Shown in pieces: positions 45,565 through 54,783 of a stretch of 56,962 nucleotides of DNA. The stretch spans positions 1 to 56,962 of the forward strand of contig JAHCSU010000554.1 of assembly GCA_023522315.1 (NCBI GenBank), given 5' to 3'. Below the pieces are notes generated by a model, which was not told the DNA's origin, ran no database searches, and worked only from the letters and a program-made list of their open reading frames with translations. Position 1 is the stretch's first letter, and every line of letters begins with the position of its first letter. The translations under genes and the position numbers were made by a program. The stretch is from Nostoc sp. CCCryo 231-06 (GTDB lineage: Bacteria; Cyanobacteriota; Cyanobacteriia; Cyanobacteriales; Nostocaceae).

Positions 45565-46692
45565 ATGGCAAACGTTCGTCTAGAAGATATTAAGCGTAAA
45601 TTTAATAACGTCACCGCTATTGAGGATATTACCTTTGAAATTCCCGATGGCGAGTTTTGGGTTTTAGTTGGGCCATCGGGTTGTGGGAAGTCTACAATTT
45701 TGCGAACGATCGCGGGTTTAGAAACCGCTACATCTGGCAAACTCTATATTGGCGATCGCTTGGTGAATAATATCCCAGCCAGACAACGAGATGTGGCGAT
45801 GGTGTTCCAAAACTACGCTCTCTATCCTCACATGAGTGTGGCGCAAAACATCGGCTTTGGCTTGCAAATGCGGAAGATTGACTCGAAAATCATTCAAGAA
45901 CGGGTGCTGAATGTGGCGCGATCGCTTTCTCTGGATCACTTGCTAGATCGTAAGCCCAAACAACTCTCTGGGGGGCAGCAACAACGGGTAGCATTAGGGA
46001 GAGCGATCGCTCGTGAACCACAAGTGTTTTTACTTGATGAACCTTTATCTAATTTAGATGCCCAATTACGCGATGATACAAGGGCTGAATTGAAACAGTT
46101 ACATCAAGAATTAGGCATTACAACAATTTACGTCACCCACGATCAAGTTGAAGCATTGACTTTGGCTGATAAAATTGTCGTGCTAAATCGCGGGCGGATT
46201 CAACAAATTGGAGATCCCCAAACTATTTATGCAAGTCCTGCTAATCAGATGGTGGCAACTTTTTTAGGTAGTCCACCAATGAATATTTTGCCTGCAATCT
46301 ATGAAAATAACGGTTTTTATGTGAGTGGGCAGTTATTAGCAATTTCAGCAGTTGTGAAAGAAAAATTACAGTTGCGTCAGGGAGACAGTTTTGATTTGGG
46401 GATTCGTCCAGAGCATATTTTTATTAACGAACCACTAAGTCGCCTTCTTGAAGCGTCTGGAAGAGAAGGACACCAAGAAGCAAATGAGAGTCAGCTGATT
46501 GTGGAAGTTAAGGTGGTGGAACCCTTGGGAAGGGAAACTTTGATTCGCGCCGGTTTACCTGATTCGGCGGTAGTGTTGAATATTCAGGTGAGCGGGGATG
46601 TGCGTCCGCGTCCAGGCGATCGCCTTTCTCTACAACTCGATTTAAATCAATTGTTTGTGTTTGATTCCAAAACTGGGGACAGAATATTATAA
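45565..46692 (+). CDS. MalK/UgpC-type sugar ABC transporter ATP-binding protein
   Basis: A 375-residue ATPase. Walker A GPSGCGKSTILR, signature LSGGQQQRVALGRAIAREPQ, Walker B VFLLDEPLSNLDA and H-loop THDQVEALTLADK. The C-terminal OB/TOBE regulatory part (GIRPEHIF; VVEPLGRETLIRAGLPDSAV) is typical of MalK/UgpC/MsmK ATPases that serve carbohydrate importers. No permease or binding protein is nearby, so it may serve several importers, as solitary MsmK-like ATPases do. ATG at 45565. Confidence 0.9.
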   Translation: MANVRLEDIKRKFNNVTAIEDITFEIPDGEFWVLVGPSGCGKSTILRTIAGLETATSGKLYIGDRLVNNIPARQRDVAMVFQNYALYPHMSVAQNIGFGLQMRKIDSKIIQERVLNVARSLSLDHLLDRKPKQLSGGQQQRVALGRAIAREPQVFLLDEPLSNLDAQLRDDTRAELKQLHQELGITTIYVTHDQVEALTLADKIVVLNRGRIQQIGDPQTIYASPANQMVATFLGSPPMNILPAIYENNGFYVSGQLLAISAVVKEKLQLRQGDSFDLGIRPEHIFINEPLSRLLEASGREGHQEANESQLIVEVKVVEPLGRETLIRAGLPDSAVVLNIQVSGDVRPRPGDRLSLQLDLNQLFVFDSKTGDRIL

Positions 46693-47200
46693 GCGCTTCG
46701 GAGTGTAAAATATAATTGTTTTGTGTGCGATCGCTGTGACGGGGTGTAGTGTAGGGGCAATCGCTGTAATTGGTGGCGAGGGATAGGTTAGCGATCGCAT
46801 CCAGAATCATCACCACACCGCCGTTAATCCAATTTTTGACCGTAACTCTGACCTTGCCCTTGCGTCGTGCGATCGCGGTTGTTGTCTAAGCCGTGACTGA
46901 AAATTAGCTGTATCTCTGACTGAGTTAAGACTTTCGCTCGACCATGCCGATTTATTTTCATTGTCAGACTGTAGACCCTGCGATCCAGAGCCTACAACGA
47001 TTTGAAGCCAATTAATCAAAGTAGCTTGACAGAGGTTAGGGAGAAGTCGCCAAAATCTCATCATGCTGATTATGACATTCAGGGAGTTGAATAACGATCA
47101 TTATTCTTTTCCAAGATAGGTGTTCGTTTTTAAATATTTATTGGGTACTCTAACCTCAGAATGTCTTGAAAGAAGATAAATAATTTACAAGAAAAAAATA
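46693..47200. other. Gene-free stretch ahead of the AT-rich gene
   Basis: HIP1 sites and a direct-repeat copy (listed separately). After about 47060 the sequence becomes notably AT-rich, marking the left edge of the accessory segment. Confidence 0.5.
46903..47005. repeat. Direct repeat, copy A (about 103 bp)
   Basis: Begins ATTAGCTGTATCTCTGACTG; contains CCATGCCGATTTATTTTCAT and AGACTGTAGACCCTGCGATC. It aligns without gaps to 48336-48438 at roughly 85-90%. On the minus strand both copies read as a similar peptide (GSQGLQSDNENKSAW..., ...VRDTAN). Confidence 0.85.
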
Positions 47201-48154
47201 ATGATTAGTTTTTCTCGCAATCAAGAAAACTGGATTAGCTATGAAAAAGGTTATGAACCATATATAGGAATAATGACAGCAGATAAGCTGTAGAAAGCTT
47301 TTGAAAGAACTGAAAAAACTTTTAATCAAGCAATTATTGAAGAAGATTCTAAAAGATTGCTTGATATCTTGAACAGTTTGAAAAAGCATAATAAATTTTT
47401 CAGACTGCCCAGTATTGCATACGTTGAAATAGAAAGGGAAGAAGATAATGATGATGATAATCCTATACGAAACAATTACATCATAGGAGGACGGCATAGA
47501 ATAACTGCATTACTAAGATTGCTGGAAAAAAATAATAAAAACAAATCTCATTTTGAAGTTCAGGTAGAAATGAGAAAAGTAAATCAATTTTTGGATATTA
47601 TTGAATTAATTATTGCAGATAATGAAGGGAGGAGTATGTCAAAAAGTGAAGAGATTTACTTACGACAGCTTCAAGAAATTTTACCTTTGATTCAAGATCG
47701 TAATATAACTTTTAATCAATTTATAAATCAAATATTAAATAATAGTGCTGTTAATAAAAAAGGAAAAGAAAACATAATATCTGCTTATGTGGATTACCAA
47801 AAAAATAATTTAGGTTTCGATTCAATTAGAAAATTGCACGGCAGAAAAACATATACGCAGTTAATAATAAAGTCGTTATTAAATAATCTTTTAAATACAA
47901 ATCCTAAATTAGGAAAATGGGATGGAATAAAGTTAGAACGTGCAATAAAGTGGTGCTGGGGAGGTTACAAAGAAAGCCCTATTAAAAATATAATTAATAA
48001 ATCCAATATTCCTTGGCGGAGTAAAAATAAGCCATTTATAGCAACATTACGGGAAACTCAGAAGTTAGCTAATGGCGATATTTATATAGGAAGATGCTAT
48101 AAAGAGATAGCAGATTACGCGGTAGAAGAATGGGAGTTTGCTAATAAGCCTTGA
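47201..48154 (+). pseudogene. AT-rich ParB-nuclease-like gene interrupted by an in-frame TAG
   Basis: From the ATG at 47201 one frame runs to 48154 with a single stop, TAG at 47291-47293 (codon 31). The only starts after it that keep the main part are poor (TTG at 47357). The region IIGGRHRITALLRLLE resembles the GxHRxxA box of ParB/Spo0J-type nuclease domains. The rest (Asn/Ile/Lys-rich, about 300 residues) is not recognised. Composition is far more AT-rich than the neighbours, which suggests transfer. It is flanked by direct repeats at 46903-47005 and 48336-48438. It may be an inactivated gene or one read through at amber. Confidence 0.6.
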
Positions 48155-48335
48155 GACAAATTAAATAAAAAACTACTCTCCTCCTCAGTCTTTCCTCTAG
48201 TCCTATCACTACCAACCTCTCGCACCTATTTTTTACACACATAGATTATTTCCCTTCCAATACCAGATTGTGACTTAAAAGTTATTTCTTCGGGTGTCTC
48301 ATCATGTTCTAATAGTTGCCCTGACTTCGCTAAAG

Positions 48336-48438
48336 ATTAGCTGTATCTCTGACTGCGTTAGAACCTTGGCGCGTCCATGCCGATTTATTTTCATCGTCAG
48401 ACTGTAGACCCTGCGATCCACAGCCGACAACGACTTGA
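48336..48438. repeat. Direct repeat, copy B (about 103 bp)
   Basis: Same orientation as copy A, 1433 bp apart. The minus-strand peptide is GSQGLQSDDENKSAW followed by TRQGSNAVRDTAN and a stop. Bases 48155-48335 hold nothing else recognisable. Confidence 0.85.
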
Positions 48439-48532
48439 CACGGATTAGTCAGAATTTGCTAGCTAAATTAAATACTTGTAGCCAGCTAACTAAAAACAGT
48501 GTTATAAACGGTTAGCTCTTTTAAGGTTTTTA

Positions 48533-48790
48533 ATGAAAATCAAACAGATATATCACCTAACGAAAAACGGATGGATAAAAGGCTTCTTTAAAAATCAAGC
48601 TGGAGAAGTTATTGAAAACACCGAAGTGCCAAACGATAGAGTGAAAACTGTTAAATTTTCTCACAATGAAGATGGCCTAATGGTCGGCCCCGTTTCAGAA
48701 AGTACTTGTTACACATCAGATACAGAGTTATTGTCTAAACTCAGCGAACAATACCCCATAACACTTATCCCCTTTCCAGAGGATGAATAG
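48533..48790 (+). CDS. Small hypothetical protein
   Basis: An 85-residue soluble protein (MKIKQIYHLTKNGWIKGFFK ... TLIPFPEDE) of unrecognised family. AAGG lies seven bases upstream of the ATG. AT-rich like the accessory segment. No membrane segment or motif. Confidence 0.55.
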   Translation: MKIKQIYHLTKNGWIKGFFKNQAGEVIENTEVPNDRVKTVKFSHNEDGLMVGPVSESTCYTSDTELLSKLSEQYPITLIPFPEDE

Positions 48791-49285
48791 TGTCACATTG
48801 AAAAAGCTAATCGATAGCTGAACGTTTTGCGAAAAAACACAACAGTAACTCCAAACTCTTCAACTAATTTCTGTAAATTCCCTGTAACAGTATCTTTCTA
48901 CTGACCTTTAATTACTGTCTTACAGCTTTTATTTCTACAGCGATCGCACCATACCCAATATCCAAAGCCCAAGTAGGGGTTACTTGGGTTTAAAAACTTG
49001 TTGGTAGGGAGTGCTATAGCGTTTCCTAATCACATGAGGTACATCATAGCCCCCTCTCGAAGAGCGGGGAGGGGGTTGGGGGTGGGGTTCTTGTACCTCA
49101 CTCAAGCGAGAACCGCTATAGTTTAAGTAAAAATACATAACTTTTTGAATGTTAGTACTTAATATTACAATTCTTGTAAATAGTTTCTTAAACTGCCAGA
49201 AATAATCGCCAATTCCCAATTTTTTGTAGCCAGAATCTAAGAAAATAAAAAATAAAGACTTAATGGATTAGCTGCAAAAACTTAT
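48791..49285. other. Intergenic with a MITE copy
   Basis: Contains the 106-bp element at 49015-49120 and otherwise no recognisable gene. The last 150 bases are AT-rich and should hold the sodA promoter. Confidence 0.5.
49015..49120. mobile_element. 106-bp MITE-like element, copy 1
   Basis: Ends TATAGCGTTTCC and AACCGCTATA. Inner arms ATGAGGTACATC and GTACCTCACTCA frame a G/C-rich centre (CCCCCTCTCGAAGAGCGGGG). Nearly identical to 50169-50274, and present in reverse at 55233-55337. Confidence 0.85.
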
Positions 49286-50041
49286 ATGACTATTAATCGC
49301 CGCCATTTCTTGTTTTTACTCACATCAGGTGCGGGTGCTTTTGCATTAAATGCTTGTGCATTAGCAGAGAAATCTTCTGACGGAAACGCTGCAACAGCAA
49401 ATACAACAGCAAATACAACAGGAGCTATCCAACTACCGCCTTTACCTTACGCCTATGAAGCACTGGAACCACACATCGATGCCAAAACGATGCAATTTCA
49501 CCACGATAAACACCACGCAACTTATGTGAAAAACCTGAATGCAGCGTTAGCCAAACATCCAGAACTCAAAGGTAAGAGTGTTGAAGAACTGTTGCGGAAA
49601 CTTGACAATGTACCACAAGATATTCGCAATACAGTACGCAATAATGGCGGTGGCCATGTGAACCACTCAATGTTCTGGCAAATTATGAAGCCGAAAGGTG
49701 GGGGAGAACCAACAGGAAATATAGCCTCCGCGATTAATCAAAATTTTGGCTCTTTTGCAGCTTTCAAAAAACAGTTTAACGAAGCTGGTGCTGGCCGTTT
49801 TGGTAGTGGTTGGGTTTGGCTAGTGCGTAACAAAGGTGGCAAGTTGGAAGTGACAACTACAGCTAACCAAGATAGTCCCTTAAGCGCAGGTAAATATCCT
49901 ATATTAGGTAATGACGTATGGGAACATGCATATTATCTCAATTACCAGAATCGCCGCGCCGATTATTTAGATGCTTGGTGGAACGTGCTTAATTGGGATG
50001 AGATTAACAAGCGATTTGCAGCAGCAACTAAATTTGCCTGA
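49286..50041 (+). CDS. sodA: Mn-type superoxide dismutase, exported or membrane-anchored
   Basis: A 251-residue Fe/Mn-family SOD with a leader. [15 protein letters not shown] is a twin-arginine-like signal and LNAC (Cys24) a lipobox, so it is probably a lipoprotein facing the periplasm or thylakoid lumen. Residues 45-70 are a linker. The catalytic domain has the metal ligands in [24 protein letters not shown] and [23 protein letters not shown] and NQDSPL fit the manganese form. Membrane-targeted MnSOD is known in Anabaena. Confidence 0.92.
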   Translation: MTINRRHFLFLLTSGAGAFALNACALAEKSSDGNAATANTTANTTGAIQLPPLPYAYEALEPHIDAKTMQFHHDKHHATYVKNLNAALAKHPELKGKSVEELLRKLDNVPQDIRNTVRNNGGGHVNHSMFWQIMKPKGGGEPTGNIASAINQNFGSFAAFKKQFNEAGAGRFGSGWVWLVRNKGGKLEVTTTANQDSPLSAGKYPILGNDVWEHAYYLNYQNRRADYLDAWWNVLNWDEINKRFAAATKFA

Positions 50042-50394
50042 AACCAGACAACATTTTAGAGTTATAAACGCTTAAAAGCTGGCAACAGAAACAATATTCT
50101 GCTGCCATCTTTTTGTACGTGATAAGCTCATCGTCATTCATTGTTTCAGAATGATTCCCTTGAAAAGTTATAGCGTTTCCAAATCAGATGAGGTACATCA
50201 TAGCCCCCTCTCGAAGAGCGGGGAGGGGGTTGGGGGTGGGGTTCTTGTACCTCACTCAACCGAGAACCGCTATATATAAGATTAAAATTTCAGATTTTGT
50301 TATGACAACGCATAAAGCTTAAAATCATTTATTAAAATGTGCAATTTGAATAAAAACACTCTTGAGTCATTTGGATTATAAGGAGTATATTCTC
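50042..50394. other. Intergenic with a MITE copy
   Basis: Contains the 106-bp element at 50169-50274. An AAGGAG ribosome-binding site (50380-50385) precedes the start at 50395. Confidence 0.55.
50169..50274. mobile_element. 106-bp MITE-like element, copy 2
   Basis: Same sequence as copy 1 with a few substitutions (AAATCAGATGAGG; ACTCAACCGAG), same orientation, TATAGCG/CGCTATA ends. Confidence 0.85.
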
Positions 50395-51009
50395 ATGAAG
50401 ATTGGTTGCAAATTATTCATGTTTGCTTTAACTCTTCCATTATTTCTTGGAATTTTAAATTTTAAAGCACAAGCTCAAGTTACTACTAGAAAATTGGGTG
50501 TAGCTGGTGATATTCCCGTTCCCGGCAATTATGATAAGGATGGTAGAACTGATATTGCAGTATGGCGACCAAGTAATGGTACTTGGTATGTAATTAACAG
50601 TTCTACAGGTCAAACAGTTACTAAAAAATGGGGTGTAAATGGCGATATTCCCATTCTCGGCGATTATGATTATGATAGTAGAACTGATTTTGCACTATGG
50701 CGACCCAGTAATGGTACTTGGTATGTAATTAATAGTTATACGCGTCAAGTGGTTATCAGAAAATTGGGCGTAAATGGTGATGTTCCTGCCCCTGGTAAAT
50801 ATGATGATGATACTAGAGCTGATTTTGCAGTATGGCGACCAAGTAATGGTACTTGGTACATCATTAACAGTTCTACAGGTCAAGTAGTTACTAGAAAACT
50901 GGGCGTAAATGGTGATATTCCTGTCCCTGCCATTTATAATTTCTCTATTAAAAGCGACTTCGCAGTATGGCGACCGAGTAATGGCACTTGGTATATTCTG
51001 AGGAATTAG
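50395..51009 (+). CDS. Secreted FG-GAP/VCBS-like repeat protein
   Basis: A 204-residue protein with a signal peptide (residues 1-27, cleavage after AQA). The mature part is three 45-residue repeats and a fourth partial one: [20 protein letters not shown], then [20 protein letters not shown]. The DxDxRxD loops are typical calcium-binding loops of FG-GAP-type propellers. In the last repeat this loop is lost (YNFSIKSD). Four blades are too few for a closed propeller alone, so it may oligomerise. The WRPSNGTWY segment is nearly invariant. AAGGAG supports the ATG at 50395. Confidence 0.8.
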   Translation: MKIGCKLFMFALTLPLFLGILNFKAQAQVTTRKLGVAGDIPVPGNYDKDGRTDIAVWRPSNGTWYVINSSTGQTVTKKWGVNGDIPILGDYDYDSRTDFALWRPSNGTWYVINSYTRQVVIRKLGVNGDVPAPGKYDDDTRADFAVWRPSNGTWYIINSSTGQVVTRKLGVNGDIPVPAIYNFSIKSDFAVWRPSNGTWYILRN

Positions 51010-51280
51010 GGCTAATATTTTGTCTGGTTATACCAATTCTGTATAAAGATGCGCCAAATTATATAAGGAACGAACCGCATAGACGCGGAGCGGCTTCCCG
51101 CAGGGTAGGGCGCAAAGGACACAAAGGAAGAAAGAAAATTTGGCGCAGCCTCACAAAGAAATGGTATTACAGCAGTTTTCATATATTTGAACCACATATC
51201 TCGTAAGGGCACAGCATTGCTGTTCCCTTACCGCGTGGTCTATTTACCTGAAAATAGCTGTAATTTCCTCGAAACACCCC
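51010..51280. repeat. Intergenic dispersed repeats
   Basis: AGACGCGGAGCGGCTTCCCG with CAGGGTAGGGCGCAAAGGAC (51079-51120) is of the kind of GC-rich palindromic repeat common in Nostoc genomes. No gene seen. Confidence 0.5.
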
Positions 51281-52015
51281 TCAAAGCGGTTTTTGGGTAG
51301 GTACACCAATAGCACGGGGAAACTGAACTGGTGTAGTGGCTACCTTACGCAAATACACGCAATGCCGGATGCTGTGACTTAGGGGTGTTGTAAATTGTTC
51401 GATTGATTCAATCGCGCCACCCAACTGCTTCACAGCATTCTGCAAAGCAGTTGTTTCATCCTCTGTCCAATTACCGCGATAAATTATGGCTAAACCTCCC
51501 TGTTTGAGCAGTGGTAAGGTATATTCAGCACAGACAGAAGCTGCCCCTACAGCCCGGATCAATGCAATATCGTAAGCTAGTCGATGCTGGGGATGATGAC
51601 CGATTTCTTCAGCCCTACCAACAAGAGTTTTGGCATTGGTAAGGGCAAGTTCAGTTAATATATTGTCGATAAAAGAAATTTTTTTCCGAGTGGAATCCAG
51701 AAGAGTAATTGTGCAATTAGGTACAGTAATTGTCACTGGAATACCCGGAAAACCCGCACCTGTACCAATATCGATGAGAGCAGTGGAACTAGGGGAGAAA
51801 TCTGCTGATAACAAGGGTGCAATTCCTCGCAGAGAATCCCAGAGATGTTTTTCCCAAAACTCTTGGGGATCAGTAATCCGAGTTAAATTTAGTTGGCGAT
51901 TACCTTCTAGGGTTAACTCATAAAGCCTTTGGAATTGCGCTTGCTGTTGGAGGGTTGGTTGCCAATTGAGAGTTTGCTGCCAGATTTCTGCCATCTCAGG
52001 CAATAGGTTTGTCAT
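51281..52015 (-). CDS. rsmG: 16S rRNA (guanine527-N7)-methyltransferase RsmG
   Basis: A 244-residue SAM methyltransferase for G527 of 16S rRNA (GidB). The motifs are YELTLEGNRQLNLTRITDPQ, EFWEKHLWDSL, the SAM loop LIDIGTGAGFPGIPV, LLDSTRKKISFI and AEEIGHHPQHR with IRAVG. The frame is open to 52174 but that extension is the translation of a dispersed repeat, so I take the ATG at 52015 (MTNLLPEMAEIW). Downstream of the ECF-type ATPase gene in the same direction. Confidence 0.93.
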   Translation of the reverse strand: MTNLLPEMAEIWQQTLNWQPTLQQQAQFQRLYELTLEGNRQLNLTRITDPQEFWEKHLWDSLRGIAPLLSADFSPSSTALIDIGTGAGFPGIPVTITVPNCTITLLDSTRKKISFIDNILTELALTNAKTLVGRAEEIGHHPQHRLAYDIALIRAVGAASVCAEYTLPLLKQGGLAIIYRGNWTEDETTALQNAVKQLGGAIESIEQFTTPLSHSIRHCVYLRKVATTPVQFPRAIGVPTQKPL

Positions 52016-52189
52016 TGGGGAATTGGGACTTGTACTGAGCGAAGCCGAAGTAGTGGGGAATAGGGAATGGGGAATGGGGCATTGAAAAGAAGCAGAGGGG
52101 CGGGGTGCGGGGCAGAGGGGAAAACTCTTCTCCCTTGCTCCTTGTCCCCCTGCTCCCTGCCCTCTTTCCCCCACTTCCTACTCTCCTTT
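52016..52189. repeat. Dispersed GGGAATAGGG/GGGACTTG repeat between rsmG and the ATPase gene
   Basis: GGGACTTGTACTGAGCGAAG (52024) closely matches the repeat read through inside the DUF92 gene. Tandem GGGAATGGGG and purine/pyrimidine-rich blocks follow. Confidence 0.7.
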
Positions 52190-52864
52190 TCATACTGCTG
52201 GTAAAGGTTCTTTAACTTTGGTTTCTAGTGTCCTTGGGTCTACTGATTGTAGTTCACCGTGGTTGAGTGTCCAGCAACGATCTGCGATCGCTAACAGATC
52301 CCCAGCATCGTGTGTCACTACCAACAGCGTCCAATCTTGTTTCAGTTTCGCTAATAAATTTACCAGTTGCCGACGCATTGACCAATCTAACCCAGCTGTG
52401 GGTTCATCCAATAACAGTAAATTTGGCTGGCGAATCAATTGCACAGCCAAAGCTAAACGCCTTTGCTGACCACCACTCAAAGCATGGGGGGCAGCAGAAA
52501 GCGATAAATGCTCTAATCCAACTTCGCTCAGGGTCTGTCTAACTCGTTCTGACCCTAACTCAGGATGTCCTAAACGCAATTCTTCTAAAATCGAACCACC
52601 ACAAAAGTGCCGTTCTGGAAACTGAAATACCAACCCAGCTAATTGTTGTAGCTGTTCAGCTATAAGTTCTTGTTCCCGCCAGAAGAGTGCGCCGCTAGTG
52701 GGTTCGGCTAGCCCCGACAAAATTTCTAATAAGGTACTTTTACCCGAACCACTCGCGCCAATAATCAGACCTAGCTGCTGGGGTGCTAATTCCAAGTTGA
52801 TCGATTTGAGAATCGCTGTTGGGCACGCTGTCGGATGATAATTTAGATTTCGGAGATAGAGCAT
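52190..52864 (-). CDS. Energy-coupling-factor-like ABC transporter ATPase
   Basis: A 224-residue ATPase. Walker A GASGSGKSTLLEILSG, the Q-loop LVFQFPERHFCG (typical of ECF/CbiO-type ATPases), signature LSGGQQRRLALAVQL, Walker B LLLLDEPTAGLD and H-loop VVTHDAGD. The family energises vitamin or metal-ion import with EcfT/EcfS membrane partners; none is adjacent. ATG at 52864. The substrate cannot be told. Confidence 0.85.
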   Translation of the reverse strand: MLYLRNLNYHPTACPTAILKSINLELAPQQLGLIIGASGSGKSTLLEILSGLAEPTSGALFWREQELIAEQLQQLAGLVFQFPERHFCGGSILEELRLGHPELGSERVRQTLSEVGLEHLSLSAAPHALSGGQQRRLALAVQLIRQPNLLLLDEPTAGLDWSMRRQLVNLLAKLKQDWTLLVVTHDAGDLLAIADRCWTLNHGELQSVDPRTLETKVKEPLPAV

Positions 52865-53231
52865 TTGTTAAGATTACCAAAAAGTCAGCAAATTACTGAT
52901 TAGCTACACTGAGAGCATCTGGGAAATTCTGGAAAAATTTCTAGCGCATTACCTGGATTAACACCTTAATTTAGCAGCAAGAATTATTCACATTTTTCTC
53001 CATTGTGGCAGACTCACCCTTAAAACTTTGCCTATGACGAGCCTGGGAACATGGAAAAAATACCAAAGTCAAACTTTATATAAGAAAATTTTGATTGAAG
53101 CAGAGGCAAGTTAACACTTCGACTCCTTTCGACTGCCCTCAAGGCAAGTCGCTCAGTGTAAAAATTCACCATTTTTTGCATTCTAAATAACACATACAAC
53201 TATTTCAACCGAAATTATTCTGAGGGTTAAA
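52865..53231. other. Divergent promoter region with a dispersed repeat
   Basis: ACTTCGACTCCTTTCGACTG with CAAGTCGCTCAGTG (53117-53158) is a dispersed Nostoc-type repeat. No gene seen. Confidence 0.45.
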
Positions 53232-54191
53232 ATGACTAAAAGGTTTTCTTCGCCTCGATTAGTAGTGTCTGCTAGACTTACTACCCTTGCTCAGACTGCT
53301 TTTGGCGCTGCGTTCGCCTTTGGCGTTGCCCCTTGGGCAATCGCACTTCATTTGTGGGTAAATCCATCCCTGGCTGGAGATCCGTTTCGCGATCGTGAAC
53401 CTCATCAAATTGGCGACCAAACAGAAGCAGCTTTTAAAGCGATTTTCCAACAGGGCAATTATCCAGCAGCAGAGCGTTATCTGCAACAAGCACTATCCAA
53501 AGAACCAAATGAACCTCTAGCTTATGCCATGAATGCATCTTTGGCATACGGAAATAAGGATTGGGCTAAACTAGACACCTATAGTCAGAAAACTCTAGAA
53601 GCCGGACAAAAATTAACTCCTAGCGATCCATTGCGTGGTAATTTATACACTGCTGTTGGTCATTTTTTAGAGGGTGCAGTAGTTCTTACCCGTGAGGGTA
53701 CAGTCAATGGTGTAGCGCAAGCCTTTAGTCGGCTGCGACAAGTTTATGAATATTTAGATAAAGCCGAAGCAATTTCTGCCAACGATCCAGAACTGAATTT
53801 AATCAAGGGTTATATGGATTTATTATTGGCGGTTAATTTGCCTTTTGCTAGCCCAGATCAGGCAATTGGACGCTTAGAAAAAAATGCTGCTCCTGGGTAT
53901 CTCGTGGATCGGGGTATTGCTCTTGCTTACCGCGATTTAAAACGGTATCCACAGGCACTAGAGTATGTCAACCGGGCGATCAAAACCACATCCGATAACC
54001 CAGAAATTTATTATCTTAAAGCCCAAATCCTAAAAGAACTGGGGCAAAAAGAAAAAAGCCAGCAGATGATCCAGGAAGCGATCGCTAATTTTGACAAAGC
54101 ATTGACTAAAAAATCCCAACTCCCAAGCGATTTAGTCAAACAAATTGAGGGTGAACGCAAAAATGCTGTTACCCTGAAGAATCCTGAATAA
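53232..54191 (+). CDS. TPR-repeat protein of the Sll0314/Alr1548 type
   Basis: A 319-residue exported protein. Signal or anchor sequence in residues 15-50 (LAQTAFGAAFAFGVAPWAIA; cleavage near SLAG). Several TPR units follow: FKAIFQQGNYPAAERYLQQA, AYAMNASLAYGNKDWAKLDT, GIALAYRDLKRYPQALEYVN, and IYYLKAQILKELGQKEKSQQ. I recall this as a conserved cyanobacterial family of unknown function. Bases 53299-53335 of the leader look partly like a dispersed GCGTTCGCCTTTGGCG repeat. Confidence 0.8.
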   Translation: MTKRFSSPRLVVSARLTTLAQTAFGAAFAFGVAPWAIALHLWVNPSLAGDPFRDREPHQIGDQTEAAFKAIFQQGNYPAAERYLQQALSKEPNEPLAYAMNASLAYGNKDWAKLDTYSQKTLEAGQKLTPSDPLRGNLYTAVGHFLEGAVVLTREGTVNGVAQAFSRLRQVYEYLDKAEAISANDPELNLIKGYMDLLLAVNLPFASPDQAIGRLEKNAAPGYLVDRGIALAYRDLKRYPQALEYVNRAIKTTSDNPEIYYLKAQILKELGQKEKSQQMIQEAIANFDKALTKKSQLPSDLVKQIEGERKNAVTLKNPE

Positions 54192-54322
54192 TTGGGCATG
54201 GGGTATTGGGCATTGGGCATGAATTCTTCCCAATACCTAACTCCTAACTCCTAACTTCCCACTCCCCACTCCTTACTTTGATATGCTTATTTGCAGAAGA
54301 GTAATTGAGATATTAGACCAAA
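54192..54322. repeat. Intergenic STRR-like repeats
   Basis: GGGCATGGGGTATTGGGCAT and CTAACTCCTAACTCCTAAC are short tandem repeats of the kind listed elsewhere in the window. Confidence 0.6.
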
Positions 54323-54775
54323 ATGGAGATTCAGTTCCGCGAAATTAATCCTTTTGATATGTGGATTTGGCTGAAATTCAGCACAAATCCTTCTGCGCGT
54401 GAAAAGCAGTATGTAGAAGAAGTTTTCAATTCCTGGTTTTATCTGGGTAAATTGGGTGCATTTAATGCAGAGAATCTTCAGGTGCAGGACACTGGACTCG
54501 ATATCAGCTACATGAATTATGATGAGCAAGGGTATGACAAAAGCCTGCTAGCACTGATGCACAACATTGGTGAGTTTGAATATGAGGGACAGTGGGGGCG
54601 TTGTTGGTTTGACTTAGGAACCAGTGATGCGATCGCTCTGGATATTTTAATCAACGCCCTCACCCAGCTAAGTCAGGAATATGTCACCATTGAAGAATTG
54701 TACATCGGTGGCGAAAATTCAGATTGGTCTGTTGAGGATAGCGAAAGTCGTCCTCAGTCTATTTACGATAATTAG
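54323..54775 (+). CDS. DUF3531 family protein
   Basis: A 150-residue soluble protein with the blocks I associate with DUF3531 of cyanobacteria and plastids: INPFDMWIWLKF, EEVFNSWFYLGKLGAFNAEN, DISYMNYDEQGYD, NIGEFEYEGQWGRCWFDLGT. Function unknown. It is eight bases upstream of the Nudix gene and probably cotranscribed with it. Confidence 0.85.
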   Translation: MEIQFREINPFDMWIWLKFSTNPSAREKQYVEEVFNSWFYLGKLGAFNAENLQVQDTGLDISYMNYDEQGYDKSLLALMHNIGEFEYEGQWGRCWFDLGTSDAIALDILINALTQLSQEYVTIEELYIGGENSDWSVEDSESRPQSIYDN

Positions 54776-54783
54776 TTACCAAA

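Noticed and set aside
46810-47064. 84-codon minus-strand frame over direct repeat copy A
   Set aside because: No ribosome-binding site and copy B has an early stop; better treated as a repeat than as a gene, although the shared peptide is noted.
50395-51009. Paralogy with the repeat protein at 2-313
   Set aside because: Both are short-repeat exported proteins, but repeat length (45 versus 47) and motifs (WRPSNGTWY versus GTDNNLY) differ.
51281-52174. Longer rsmG reading frame starting at 52174
   Set aside because: The first 53 residues are a low-complexity translation of the dispersed GGGAATGGGG repeat; RsmG proteins begin near the ATG at 52015.
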